A stretch of 64,000 bases of DNA from CAWJMD01 sp963700925 (lineage in GTDB: Bacteria; Actinomycetota; Actinomycetes; Actinomycetales; CAWJMD01), in assembly GCA_963700925.1 (NCBI GenBank), contig OY969553.1, positions 4,030,001-4,094,000 on the forward strand, written 5' to 3'. The position numbers and the translations under genes are program-made. The notes below the pieces were generated by a model that was not told where the DNA came from, made no database searches, and was given only the letters and a program-made list of their open reading frames with translations. Below are positions 8,397 through 16,002 of this stretch, one piece after another; position 1 is the first letter of the stretch; each line of letters begins with the position of its first letter.

Positions 8397-8710
8397 CTGG
8401 CGATCCTAGGGGCGGGTTCTCGTCCGGGCCACCGCCCGTGGAACGGCTCGCCCGGGTTGCCTGCCGCCGACACGCCGTCGACACGCCGACGTCTCATCGT
8501 CCGCGAGAACCGGTCGAAGAAAAGTTGCCAAACCCCTTGCGGTACAGGGGTCTCGGGACGTAGAAATCTCCCTACGCACTCCGGCGACGGGGTGCGGGTC
8601 GAACGGAGATCGGCGGTCATACCTGGGGCTTCGGTCCTGGGCGGCACGGGTGACGACGTGCTGGACCAAGCGAACCGGACGGCGGTTGCAGGCGTCATGG
8701 GCAGCCAACC

Positions 8711-8747
8711 GTAGGGCCCCTCCAACTCATACTTGGGGGGGCCCTAC
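8711..8747. repeat. Hairpin element H, copy 1
   Basis: A 15-bp stem (8711-8725 with 8733-8747), with one T-G wobble, closes a seven-base loop CTCATAC. The stem core reads GGCCCCTCCAA on the left. The bases after it (ACCTGTGTCCGC) resemble those after copy 2. Function unknown; a bidirectional terminator is possible, although no T-run follows. Confidence 0.75.
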
Positions 8748-8749
8748 AC

Positions 8750-8815
8750 CTGTGTCCGCCCTGTGTCGGCACTGCGTCGGCACTGCGTCGGCATGGTGTC
8801 GGCACTGCGTCGGCA
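8750..8815. repeat. Tandem array of 11-base repeats
   Basis: Six contiguous 11-base units follow the pattern CTGCGTCGGCA. Two units are exact neighbours (8772-8793) and a third exact unit is at 8805-8815; the others differ at one to four positions. The unit length is not a multiple of three, and no reading frame with coding character spans it, so it is probably not a protein repeat. It sits between the two H hairpins. Confidence 0.8.
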
Positions 8816-8875
8816 TCTGATGGGCCCACACACTGCGCCTCGTTCGCAACCTCCGGGCCCGACCACAGACGCGAC

Positions 8876-8910
8876 AGGGCCCCTCGAGCTCATACCTCGA
8901 GGGGCCTGCC
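8876..8910. repeat. Hairpin element H, copy 2
   Basis: A perfect 11-bp stem (8878-8888 with 8896-8906, GGCCCCTCGAG / CTCGAGGGGCC) closes the same seven-base loop CTCATAC as copy 1. The flanking ACATGTGTACGC matches 10 of 12 positions of the sequence following copy 1, so the repeat extends past the stem. Stem bases differ between copies while pairing is kept, which points to selection on RNA or cruciform structure. Confidence 0.75.
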
Positions 8911-9152
8911 ACATGTGTACGCGAGCGTGGTCCGCAGGTGGTGGAGGCGGCGCGGGACACGCCGGACTTCGCGGGCGTCACGGGACGCCTGATGCCTCAC
9001 ACGGGATCGCAACCGGATTGCAGGGGCACGCGGTGCTGTCACGCGTTGGATGTGCGCCGGGCCGGGAGCGCCTCTCGGCGCGGGGCCGCTCTCAGCGGCT
9101 TCAGGTGGAGCCCGGGGCTACCGCGGCCCGGCGCACACGTGGATCCTAACGT

Positions 9153-9178
9153 GCACTGCCGCAGCAGTGTTCCTTTTC
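9153..9178 (+). terminator. Terminator-like hairpin
   Basis: A GCACTGC/GCAGTGT stem with a four-base loop CGCA (9153-9170) is followed by a T-rich tail (TTCCTTTT) on the plus strand. No plus-strand protein gene lies just upstream, so it would end a non-coding transcript from the 8.4-9.2 kb region. Alternatively it could slow read-through from the minus-strand gene that ends at 9186. Confidence 0.45.
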
Positions 9179-9185
9179 GCGGGTG

Positions 9186-9770
9186 TTAGTGCAGTTCGTC
9201 CGCGCGCCAGTGCCGGGCTGCCGTTTCCAGCTGCTCGGCGGTGCGGACGAGGCGCGCGGCGGAGTGCACCGATCCGGTCTCGTCCGGGGTGCCGTCACCG
9301 TCCGGTGAAGCTGCGGGCTCGTGCGCGCGGCCGACCGCGACGATGCGCGCGAAGGCGGCGGCTCGCTCCAGCGCCACGGCGAAGTCGCCCTGGTAGACAC
9401 CGGTGAGGACCGCGTCGACGAGGTCCTGCACCTGCTGCGGGCCGGGCGGGTCGGCGACCCCTGCCACGACCTCGAGCACAGGAGTGACGCGGCGTCCGAC
9501 GTCGAACTCGCGCGAAGCCGAGGACGGGTCACGATGCACCCAGGCTCGTAGGGCATACAGCCTCCACAGGGCGCCGGCGAGTGACTCGGCGGGGGCGTCC
9601 GACCAGAGGTGGGCCAGCAGCTCGATGCCGTGCTCGTCGGTCAGCTCGACCAGGCGGCGCACAGTCTGCGGGTCGTCGTGCTCGCGGGCGCCTTCCACGA
9701 GCAGGCGCGCGGTGGTGTGCGCGGCTTGCTCGCGCTCGGCCGGGTCCAGGCCGCCTGGGCGTGTGTCCAT
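9186..9770 (-). CDS. Hypothetical all-helical protein
   Basis: This 194-residue protein is unrecognised. It is rich in Ala, Leu, Arg and Asp with no membrane segment, and is probably all alpha-helical. A central block (HGIELLAHLWSDAPAESL, then WRLYALRAWVHRDP) recalls hypothetical proteins in other actinobacteria; this is memory of a pattern, not a match that was run. The ATG at 9770 is preferred over the longer arginine-rich extension, which looks non-coding. It lies downstream of another hypothetical gene on the same strand, with 141 bp between them. Confidence 0.55.
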   Translation of the reverse strand: MDTRPGGLDPAEREQAAHTTARLLVEGAREHDDPQTVRRLVELTDEHGIELLAHLWSDAPAESLAGALWRLYALRAWVHRDPSSASREFDVGRRVTPVLEVVAGVADPPGPQQVQDLVDAVLTGVYQGDFAVALERAAAFARIVAVGRAHEPAASPDGDGTPDETGSVHSAARLVRTAEQLETAARHWRADELH

Positions 9771-9911
9771 CGCCGCCGGTCCCAAGAGGGTCGGGCGGCG
9801 CGGGCGGGATGCCTCCGGACCACGGGCCACACGCCCATGGTGCCAGGAGTCGCGCTGTGGCACTCGTCCAGGCGGGCCCGGCATCGGCTCGCGGGCCCTC
9901 GTCGTCGAGGT

Positions 9912-10337
9912 TTAGATCCGGACGACGGGCGGCGGGGTCGCGAGCCGTGCCCGGGGACACTCGGCGAGGGTGAGCCGTCCGAACGACAGCGCCTCGTCGC
10001 AGAGCAACTCGACCGACCAGCCGTTGTCGGACCCGAACTTGGTGATCGTGACCCGGTAGAGCGTGATCTCGTAGCGGCTCGGAGTGCCGTAGGCCACGTA
10101 GATGCTGCCGATCAGCTCGGCGCCGGTGGTGTTGGTGGACCCGTTCCAGGTCCGGTCGAAGCGGCTCCAGCTGCTCGGCTCCGACTGCCAGACCCCGTTG
10201 TTGCGGACGTCGCGGATCGCCAGCTCCACGAGGATGGACCGGGTGGCGGCCTCGGGCACGATGGCCGCAGGTCGGATCACCTGCGTCACGGTGCCCTCGC
10301 TGTACACCTCGGACATGAGCAGTTCGGCGTCGTCCAC
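9912..10337 (-). CDS. Hypothetical protein, beta-rich
   Basis: This 141-residue protein is unrecognised. It alternates hydrophobic and polar residues in short strands (EITLYRVTITKFGSDNGWSV) and contains several tryptophans, suggesting a compact beta-sandwich or similar fold. The GTG at 10337 has GAGGA seven bases upstream, which decides the start. The same frame stays open far upstream, but that part overlaps DUF3145 on the other strand and has shadow composition. No signal peptide is seen. Confidence 0.5.
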   Translation of the reverse strand: MDDAELLMSEVYSEGTVTQVIRPAAIVPEAATRSILVELAIRDVRNNGVWQSEPSSWSRFDRTWNGSTNTTGAELIGSIYVAYGTPSRYEITLYRVTITKFGSDNGWSVELLCDEALSFGRLTLAECPRARLATPPPVVRI

Positions 10338-10583
10338 CAGGGTGTCCTCGCTGTGGTCGGGTTTCGGGACAGACCTGTCCCATACGCCTTCATCGGCACC
10401 CTGGCGGTCGCGCTTGAGGGGCCTGGGCACCCCCAGACAGCGTGGTGGGTGGTGCCTGCGGGGCGGGTGAGGCACACTGTCACTCACGAGCACGCCCGCT
10501 GCATCAGACCATGCCGTAGTGAGCCCGTGGTGAGCACCGAGGTCCGTGGGGAAGACGTACCTCAAGCCACCAGGGAGGTCGGT

Positions 10584-11087
10584 ATGTCTGGTCCCATCAC
10601 GCGAGGCGTGGTTTTCGTGCACTCCGCGCCGCGTGCGCTCTGCCCCCACGTCGAGTGGGCGGCCGGCGGCGTCCTCGACGTGCGCGTCGCCCTGGACTGG
10701 ACGCCACAGCCGGTCGCACCCGGCATGTTCCGTGCCGAGCTGTCGTGGCAGGCGCCGGCCGGCACGGGCGCCCGACTGACCTCGGCCCTGCGGGGGTGGG
10801 CGCACCTGCGGTACGAGGTGACCGAGGAGCCTGCTGCCGGAGTCGACGGCGCCCGGTGGAGCCACACCCCCGAGCTCGGCATCTTCCACGCCGTCACCGA
10901 CGTGCACGGCAACGTGGTCGTGCCGGAGGACCGCATCCGCGCCGCCCTGGCGGCGGGTGCCGGCGACCCGGTGCTGCTGCAGCACGAGCTCGACCTCGCC
11001 CTCGGCCAGGCCTGGGACGACGAGCTCGAGCCGTTCCGCTATGCCGGCGAGGGCGCCCCGGTCCGCTGGCTGCATCGAGTCGGCTGA
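10584..11087 (+). CDS. DUF3145 family protein
   Basis: A 167-residue actinobacterial protein of the DUF3145 family, recognised by its opening GVVFVHSAPRALCPHVEWA and the later VHGNVVVPEDRIRAAL block. Function unknown. The ribosome site CAGGGAGG lies just before the ATG. In Streptomyces a DUF3145 gene lies at the end of the fabD-fabH-acpP-fabF cluster, and here it is also just past accD6, though on the opposite strand. A link with lipid synthesis is suggested only by position. Confidence 0.88.
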   Translation: MSGPITRGVVFVHSAPRALCPHVEWAAGGVLDVRVALDWTPQPVAPGMFRAELSWQAPAGTGARLTSALRGWAHLRYEVTEEPAAGVDGARWSHTPELGIFHAVTDVHGNVVVPEDRIRAALAAGAGDPVLLQHELDLALGQAWDDELEPFRYAGEGAPVRWLHRVG

Positions 11088-11116
11088 GAGTCGGCTGAGC
11101 CCTGTCCCTCGAGCGC

Positions 11117-11633
11117 TCAGGCGTTGGCGGACGGGTGCAGCAGCGGCGTGTAGCCCTGGGCGAGGGCGGTGACCGACGTCGGCGGGGTGAGCACCTGGAG
11201 GCGGCCACGCGGCCTCGGTGCCGGTGAGTGCCAGCCGGCGAAGCCGAACGTGAGCAGCCGGTCGTCCAGGAGCAGCTGTGGTGTGTGGTCGTCGACGACC
11301 ACGGTGCCGGACGGCAGGTCGCCGAGCGGTGCCGTCCACAGGATGCGGTCGCCGGCGCGGTCGAGACCGCGTCCCCGCCGCAGGCGCTCGGCGGCGAGGC
11401 TGCTTCTGGATGCTCGTCACGAACACCCCGAAGATCTGAACGACGTGGGCCACCACGTCGTCGTAGAGGTCCGAGGCGCGGTACGCGGGGATGTCGGCCC
11501 AGATGGCGTCCGTGGCATCAGCGGCGATCCGCTCCAGCCGCCCCTCCACCCACTCGGCGAGAAGCAGCGTTCGGTCGTCGAACCGCGTCACCGACGCCGG
11601 TGGGCGGGCGTCTGCAGCGCCGCGGTCGACCAT
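11117..11633 (-). pseudogene. Frameshifted gene, hypothetical (PucR-like N-terminus)
   Basis: Two open frames on the minus strand join into one plausible protein of about 172 residues. The first starts at ATG 11633, with GGGAGG eight bases upstream, and reads through a helical stretch (RIAADATDAIWADIPAYRAS) resembling the N-terminal region of PucR-type regulators. The second carries a likely C-terminus (DDHTPQLLLDDRLLTFGFAG) ending at 11117. They differ by one frame step: one surplus base, or two missing, between about 11417 and 11395. It may be a real inactivation or a sequence error. The second half is not recognised. Confidence 0.5.
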
Positions 11634-11708
11634 TTGCGCATCCTCCCACCAGACAAGGGGCGAGGGGGAAGACACGGGACCGGTGCCAGCGGCCGCGGCG
11701 ACGAGGCG

Positions 11709-13127
11709 CTACAGGGGGATGTTGCCGTGGGTGCCGCGGCGCGCCGGGGCGTCGGCGATGGCCCGTGCCAGTGCGGAGCGCGTCGCGTCGGGGGCGACGA
11801 TCTCGTCGACCACACCGATCTGGACGGCCCGGTCGAGACCGCCCGCCATCCGCTCGTGCTCGGCGGCGAGCTCGGACTCGACCTGCACCCTGGCGTCGTC
11901 GGCGACCTCGGCCAGCTTGCGCCGGTGCAGGATGCGGACGGCTGCGACCGCGCCCATGACGGCGACCTCGGCGCCCGGCCAGGCGAACACCCGGGTTGCC
12001 CCGAGCGAGCGCGAGTTCATCGCGATGTACGCGCCGCCGTAGGTCTTGCGGGTCACCAGCGTCACGCGCGGGACGGTGGCCTCGGCGAAGGCGTGCAGCA
12101 GCTTCGCGCCCCGCCGCACCACGCCGTCCCACTCCTGGCCGACACCCGGCAGGTACCCCGGCACGTCGACCAGCACGACGAGCGGCACGCCGAACGCGTC
12201 GCACATCCGAACGAACCGTGCGGCCTTCTCGGCCGACGACGAGTCGAGGCAGCCACCGAGACGCATCGGGTTGTTGGCGACCACGCCGACGGTGCGTCCG
12301 CCGAGCCGACCCAGCGCGGTGACGATGTTGGGGGCCCACTTGGGGTGCAGCTCGACGGCCTCCCTCGACCCGAGGGGCTGGTCGAGCAGCTCGTCGACGA
12401 TCGGGTGCACGTCATACGCGCGCTTGAACGACTCGGGCATTGAGGCAGCCAGGTCACGGTCGGGCAGTCCCGGGTCGATCTGGCCCTGTCGGCCGAGCAG
12501 CACGGTGAGTGCCTGCGCGCGCTCGAAGGCGGCCTCGGTCGACTCGGTGACCACGTGCACGACCCCCGAACGCCGGCCGTGAGGCTCCGGGCCGCCCAGT
12601 CGCAGGGCGTCGACGGCCTCGCCCGTGACCGAGCGGACCACGTCGGGACCGGTCACGAACACCCGCCCGTCGGGGCCGAGGATGACGATGTCGGTCAGGG
12701 CGGGGCCGTATGCGGCGCCGCCCGCGGCCGGGCCGATCACCACGGAGATCTGAGGCACCTTGCCCGAGGCGCGCGTCATGATCGCGAACACCTCGCCGAC
12801 GGCGTGCAGGCTGACGACTCCCTCGCGCAGCCTGGCGCCGCCGGAGTGCCAGAGGCCGATCACGGGGACGCCGTCCGCCAGCGCGCGCTCGTAGGCGACC
12901 AGGATGACGCGGCACCCGTCGACGCCCATCGCCCCGCCCTGGATGGTGGCGTCGGACGCGAAGGCGACGCAGGCAACGCCGTCGACGGTTCCCCGGCCCG
13001 CCAGCATGCCGGAGTCGTCGCGCTCGGTGAGCAGCTCCAGGCTGCCGTCGTCGAAGAAGTGCTCGAGGCGGAGCCGGGGATTGCGTGGGTCGATGGCCGG
13101 GTCCACAGGGGTGCGCGAAGCGGTCAT
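11709..13127 (-). CDS. accD6: Acyl-CoA carboxylase carboxyltransferase subunit, AccD6 type
   Basis: This 472-residue beta subunit moves the carboxyl group from carboxybiotin to acetyl-CoA (or propionyl-CoA), making malonyl-CoA for the fatty-acid genes upstream. Both crotonase-like halves are present. Conserved stretches include GIWHSGGARL-like (here GLWHSGGARLREGV), GPAAGGAAYGPALTD, FVTGPDVVRSVTGE and RKTYGGAYIAMNSR. The C-terminus ARRGTHGNIPL matches the end expected of mycobacterial AccD6. ATG 13127 gives the family length; a GTG at 13157 overlapping the fabF stop is the alternative. The biotinylated alpha subunit is not in this window. Confidence 0.93.
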   Translation of the reverse strand: MTASRTPVDPAIDPRNPRLRLEHFFDDGSLELLTERDDSGMLAGRGTVDGVACVAFASDATIQGGAMGVDGCRVILVAYERALADGVPVIGLWHSGGARLREGVVSLHAVGEVFAIMTRASGKVPQISVVIGPAAGGAAYGPALTDIVILGPDGRVFVTGPDVVRSVTGEAVDALRLGGPEPHGRRSGVVHVVTESTEAAFERAQALTVLLGRQGQIDPGLPDRDLAASMPESFKRAYDVHPIVDELLDQPLGSREAVELHPKWAPNIVTALGRLGGRTVGVVANNPMRLGGCLDSSSAEKAARFVRMCDAFGVPLVVLVDVPGYLPGVGQEWDGVVRRGAKLLHAFAEATVPRVTLVTRKTYGGAYIAMNSRSLGATRVFAWPGAEVAVMGAVAAVRILHRRKLAEVADDARVQVESELAAEHERMAGGLDRAVQIGVVDEIVAPDATRSALARAIADAPARRGTHGNIPL

Positions 13128-13153
13128 GGCGCCGGCCCCCTGACCGGCCGGGG

Positions 13154-14419
13154 TCACGATGCGGTCCTGAACGCAACCGCCACGTTGTGCCCGCCGAAAC
13201 CGAACGAGTTGTTGAGCGCCACCCCGGCTCCGATCTTGCGCGGCTTGTCGACCACCACGTCGAGGTCGATGGCCGCGTCCTTGTCGGTCAGGTTGATGGT
13301 CGGCGGCGCCTGGCCGTAGTGCAGCGCGAGGATCGACAGGATGCCCTCGACGGCGCCGGCGGCCCCGAGCAGGTGACCCATCATCGACTTGGTGGCGGAG
13401 ACCGAGACCCCGTCGACGTGTCCATCGAGGGCGGCGGCGATCGCGGCCGACTCAGCGGTGTCGCCAGCTGGGGTCGACGTCGCGTGGGCGTTGATGTGCA
13501 CGACCTCGTCGCGGCCGATGCCGCCGCTGGCGAGCGCTGCCTTCATCGCCCGGGTGGCGCCCAGCCCGCTCGGGTCGGGAGCCGCGATGTGGTGCGCATC
13601 GGAGGTCAGCCCGGCCGAGACCAGCTCGGCGTAGACCTTTGCGCCGCGTGCCTCGGCGTACTCGGCCGACTCAAGGATCACGACGCCGGCGCCCTCACCC
13701 AGGACGAAGCCGTCGCGGCTCGTGTCGTAGGGGCGCGAGGCGGTGTCGGGGGAGTCGTTGCGGGTGGACAGGGCGCGCATCGCGGCGAACCCGGCGATCG
13801 GCAGCGGGTGGATGGCCGCCTCGGTGCCGCCGGTGATCACGACGTCGGCCCGGCCGGTGCGGATCATGTCGAGCGCGTACGCCATCGCCTCTGCCCCGGA
13901 CGCGCAGGCCGATACGGGGGCGTGAGCGCCGGCACGCGCACCGAACTCGATCGCCACAGCGCCGGCCGCGCCGTTCGGCATCAGCATCGGCACGGTCATC
14001 GGCAGGATGCGGCGGGGGCCGGAGTTGTTGAGGGTGTCGTAGGAGTCGAGCAGCGTCCACACGCCGCCGATCCCCGTGGCCAGCACCACGCCGAGCCGCA
14101 GCGGGTCGACCTCGGGGGCACCCGCGTCGGCCCACGCCTCGCGCGCGGCGACCATCGCGTACTGCCCGGAGGGGTCGAGCTTCTTTGCCTCGTGGCGAGG
14201 CAGCACCTCGGCGCTCGGCACCTCGAGCCGGCACGCGAAGTGCACGGGCAGGTCGTAGCGCTCGAGCCACTCGGCCGGCAGCGCCTTGGCGCCCGAGCGG
14301 CCGGCAAGGGCCGCCTCCCACGTGCTCGGGACGTCCCCGCCCAGAGGGGTGGTCGCCCCCAGACCGGTGACGACGACGCGTCGGTCGGTGGCGCGACGCT
14401 CGTGGGACGTGGTGGTCAT
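13154..14419 (-). CDS. fabF: Beta-ketoacyl-ACP synthase II (KasA/FabF)
   Basis: A 421-residue condensing enzyme that elongates acyl chains with malonyl-ACP. The Cys-His-His set is complete: C172 in VSACASGAEA, H312 in NAHATSTPAGD and H349 in KSMMGHLLGAAG, with K344 nearby. The terminal FGFGGHN motif is also present. It follows acpP after a strong hairpin (14446-14482) and is followed by accD6, as in the mycobacterial fabD-acpM-kasA-kasB-accD6 order, but with a single synthase. Confidence 0.96.
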   Translation of the reverse strand: MTTTSHERRATDRRVVVTGLGATTPLGGDVPSTWEAALAGRSGAKALPAEWLERYDLPVHFACRLEVPSAEVLPRHEAKKLDPSGQYAMVAAREAWADAGAPEVDPLRLGVVLATGIGGVWTLLDSYDTLNNSGPRRILPMTVPMLMPNGAAGAVAIEFGARAGAHAPVSACASGAEAMAYALDMIRTGRADVVITGGTEAAIHPLPIAGFAAMRALSTRNDSPDTASRPYDTSRDGFVLGEGAGVVILESAEYAEARGAKVYAELVSAGLTSDAHHIAAPDPSGLGATRAMKAALASGGIGRDEVVHINAHATSTPAGDTAESAAIAAALDGHVDGVSVSATKSMMGHLLGAAGAVEGILSILALHYGQAPPTINLTDKDAAIDLDVVVDKPRKIGAGVALNNSFGFGGHNVAVAFRTAS

Positions 14420-14445
14420 CGCGGGGCCTCCTGAGGCGGTGGTGC

Positions 14446-14482
14446 GGGTGACCCGTCGGCCGGGTGGGCCGGCGGGTCACCC
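14446..14482 (-). terminator. Strong intercistronic hairpin between acpP and fabF
   Basis: Arms 14446-14461 and 14467-14482 form a 16-bp stem with a single G-T wobble around a five-base loop. It lies in the 140-bp gap between acpP and fabF on the transcribed strand. No T-run follows. It could be a partial terminator or a 3' stabiliser that lets acpP be made in excess over fabF, as the need for abundant ACP would suggest; this is inference. Confidence 0.6.
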
Positions 14483-14559
14483 GGTCGTGCGCGGGTGCTG
14501 GGTGCAGCGGGTGGTGCGGGTGGGTGTTCAGGCTGGGCTGATCCTGGGCTAGCCGTCTG

Positions 14560-14808
14560 CTAGCCCTGGGCCTGCTGGACGTAGTTGACGACGTCGCGGA
14601 CGGTGGACAGGTTCTTGATGTCCTCGTCCGGGATCTTCACGCCGAACTTGTCCTCGGCCTGGACGACGATCGAGGTCATCGACAGCGAGTCGATGTCGAG
14701 GTCCTCCGTGAAGGACTTGTCGAGCTCGACGGACTCGGTCGGCAGACCGGTCTCCTCGTTGACCAGCTCGGCGATCCCTTCGAGGATCTCCTGCTCGCTC
14801 TGCGCCAT
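14560..14808 (-). CDS. acpP: Acyl carrier protein
   Basis: An 82-residue acidic protein with the phosphopantetheine site S41 in DLDIDSLSMTS. The length and the final NYVQQAQG are normal for actinobacterial ACP. The ATG at 14808 has an AAGGAG ribosome site at good spacing. Longer upstream frames are not credible. It sits between fabH and fabF in the fatty-acid operon and carries the growing chain between FabD, FabH and FabF. Confidence 0.97.
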   Translation of the reverse strand: MAQSEQEILEGIAELVNEETGLPTESVELDKSFTEDLDIDSLSMTSIVVQAEDKFGVKIPDEDIKNLSTVRDVVNYVQQAQG

Positions 14809-14941
14809 GGTGGGAACTCCTTCTGCTGTCGGTGTCCTCGGTGAGAACCCTGCTCGGTGAACTGCTGGTGACGTTCGTACGGATGGTGCTCCCGCCGAGG
14901 CGGGGGTTTTCGGTGCGGCGGACCGCACGGGACATGGTGCC

Positions 14942-15931
14942 CTACGGCAGCTCGACCACCTGGGCTGCGTACGAGAGGCCCGCGCCGAATCCGATCAGCA
15001 GGGCCAGACCTCCCGAGGGTGCGCTGCCGTCGGCCAGCATGCGGTGCATGGCCAGCGGGATGGACGCGGCGGACGTGTTGCCAGTCTCGGCGATGTCGCG
15101 GGCGACCGGTACGTGCTCGGGCAGGCCCAGTTGCTTGACCATCGCGTCGATGATGCGGACGTTCGCCTGGTGCGGGATGAACGCGGCCAGGTCGTCCGGT
15201 GTGATGCCTGCAGCCTCGATCGCCTTGCGCGCGATCGGCGCCATCTGCCAGACCGCCCAGCGGAAGACGCTCTGGCCCGCCATCCGCAGGGTCGGCCACT
15301 CGAGCTCGGGGTCCTCGCGCATCTGGTCCCAGGACTGGTTCTGGGTGATGACGTCCCACATGGCACCGTCGCTGCCCCACAGCGTCGGCCCGATACCCGG
15401 GGTGTCGGACGCGCTGACGACCACGGCGCCGGCGCCGTCACCGAAGATGAACGCGCTCGAGCGGTCGTGCGGGTCGGTGATCTCGGAGAGCTTCTCGACG
15501 CCGATCACCAGCACGTTCTGCGCCGAGCCGCCGCGGACCATGTCGCTGGCGAGCCCGATGCCATGGCAGAAGCCTGCGCAGGCGGCAGAGATGTCGAAGC
15601 CCGCCGCTGGCGTGCAGTCGAGCCGGTGTGCGACCAGCGGTGCGGCTGCTGGGGTCTGGTACATGTGCGTGACCGTGGCAACCAGCACGACGTCGATGTC
15701 GGCGCCGGTCATGCCGGCCGACGCGAGCGCCTCCGCTCCCGCGTGCTCGGCCATGTCGACGACGGTCTGGCCGTGTGCCGCCCAGCGCCGCGTGACGATG
15801 CCGGAGCGCTCGCGGATCCACTCGTCCGAGGAGTCGATGAACTGGCAGATCTCCTCGTTGGTGACGATCCGCTCGGGACGGTAGGCCCCGACGCCGGTGA
15901 GCTTCGCGTGCGCCGCACCGGTCGGCGTCAT
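14942..15931 (-). CDS. fabH: Beta-ketoacyl-ACP synthase III
   Basis: This enzyme condenses an acyl-CoA primer with malonyl-ACP to start chains; in actinobacteria it usually accepts branched primers. The catalytic triad is C118 in DISAACAGF, H254 in FIPHQANVRI and N285 in AETGNTSA. ATG 15931 (329 residues) is preferred because it matches usual family length. The bases before it, back to the fabD stop, are a 61-bp repeat also found between livH and livM. A GTG at 16003 overlapping the fabD stop would add 24 residues encoded entirely by that repeat and its flank. Confidence 0.95.
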   Translation of the reverse strand: MTPTGAAHAKLTGVGAYRPERIVTNEEICQFIDSSDEWIRERSGIVTRRWAAHGQTVVDMAEHAGAEALASAGMTGADIDVVLVATVTHMYQTPAAAPLVAHRLDCTPAAGFDISAACAGFCHGIGLASDMVRGGSAQNVLVIGVEKLSEITDPHDRSSAFIFGDGAGAVVVSASDTPGIGPTLWGSDGAMWDVITQNQSWDQMREDPELEWPTLRMAGQSVFRWAVWQMAPIARKAIEAAGITPDDLAAFIPHQANVRIIDAMVKQLGLPEHVPVARDIAETGNTSAASIPLAMHRMLADGSAPSGGLALLIGFGAGLSYAAQVVELP

Positions 15932-15941
15932 CAGCCCGCTC

Positions 15942-16002
15942 GGCTCGTTCCTCGCCGTACGCGTCGGACTCTGCTCAATGGTTCCCTCGCTGCGCTCGGT
16001 CA
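15942..16002 (-). repeat. 61-bp intercistronic element L, copy at fabD/fabH
   Basis: Read on the minus strand, it begins with the TGA stop of fabD and ends ten bases before the fabH ATG. It matches the livH/livM copy (52599-52659) at 45 of 61 positions without gaps. Strongest are the first 20 bases (TGA-CGAGCG-AGCGAG pattern) and the last 15 (GGCGAGG-ACGAGCC). The purine-rich end may serve as a ribosome site for the next gene. Confidence 0.8.

Larger units (their letters stand above)
8397..9185. other. 789-bp gene-free stretch with hairpins and repeats
   Basis: No convincing protein gene is seen on either strand here: candidate frames have no domain, no ribosome site and arginine-rich shadow composition. 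What is present is structure. There are two copies of a hairpin with the same loop (8711-8747 and 8876-8910), an array of 11-base repeats between them, a smaller GCACTCC/GGGGTGC hairpin near 8575-8600, and a terminator-like hairpin at 9153-9178. A weak plus-strand promoter (TTGCGG, 18 bases, TAGAAA, about 8535-8570) can be proposed. A structured non-coding transcript is possible but not shown. Confidence 0.5.

Noticed and set aside
8406..8708. 100-codon minus-strand frame in the gene-free gap
   Set aside because: No ribosome site, Arg-rich shadow composition, and no recognisable motif.
8750..8815. Possible CRISPR array
   Set aside because: The 11-base units are contiguous with no spacers, and no cas genes are present.
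9912..11675. A 587-codon open frame on the minus strand
   Set aside because: Only its ends have coding character. The middle overlaps DUF3145 on the other strand and is Arg/Pro-rich shadow. It is better split into the hypothetical gene at 9912-10337 and the frameshifted gene at 11117-11633.
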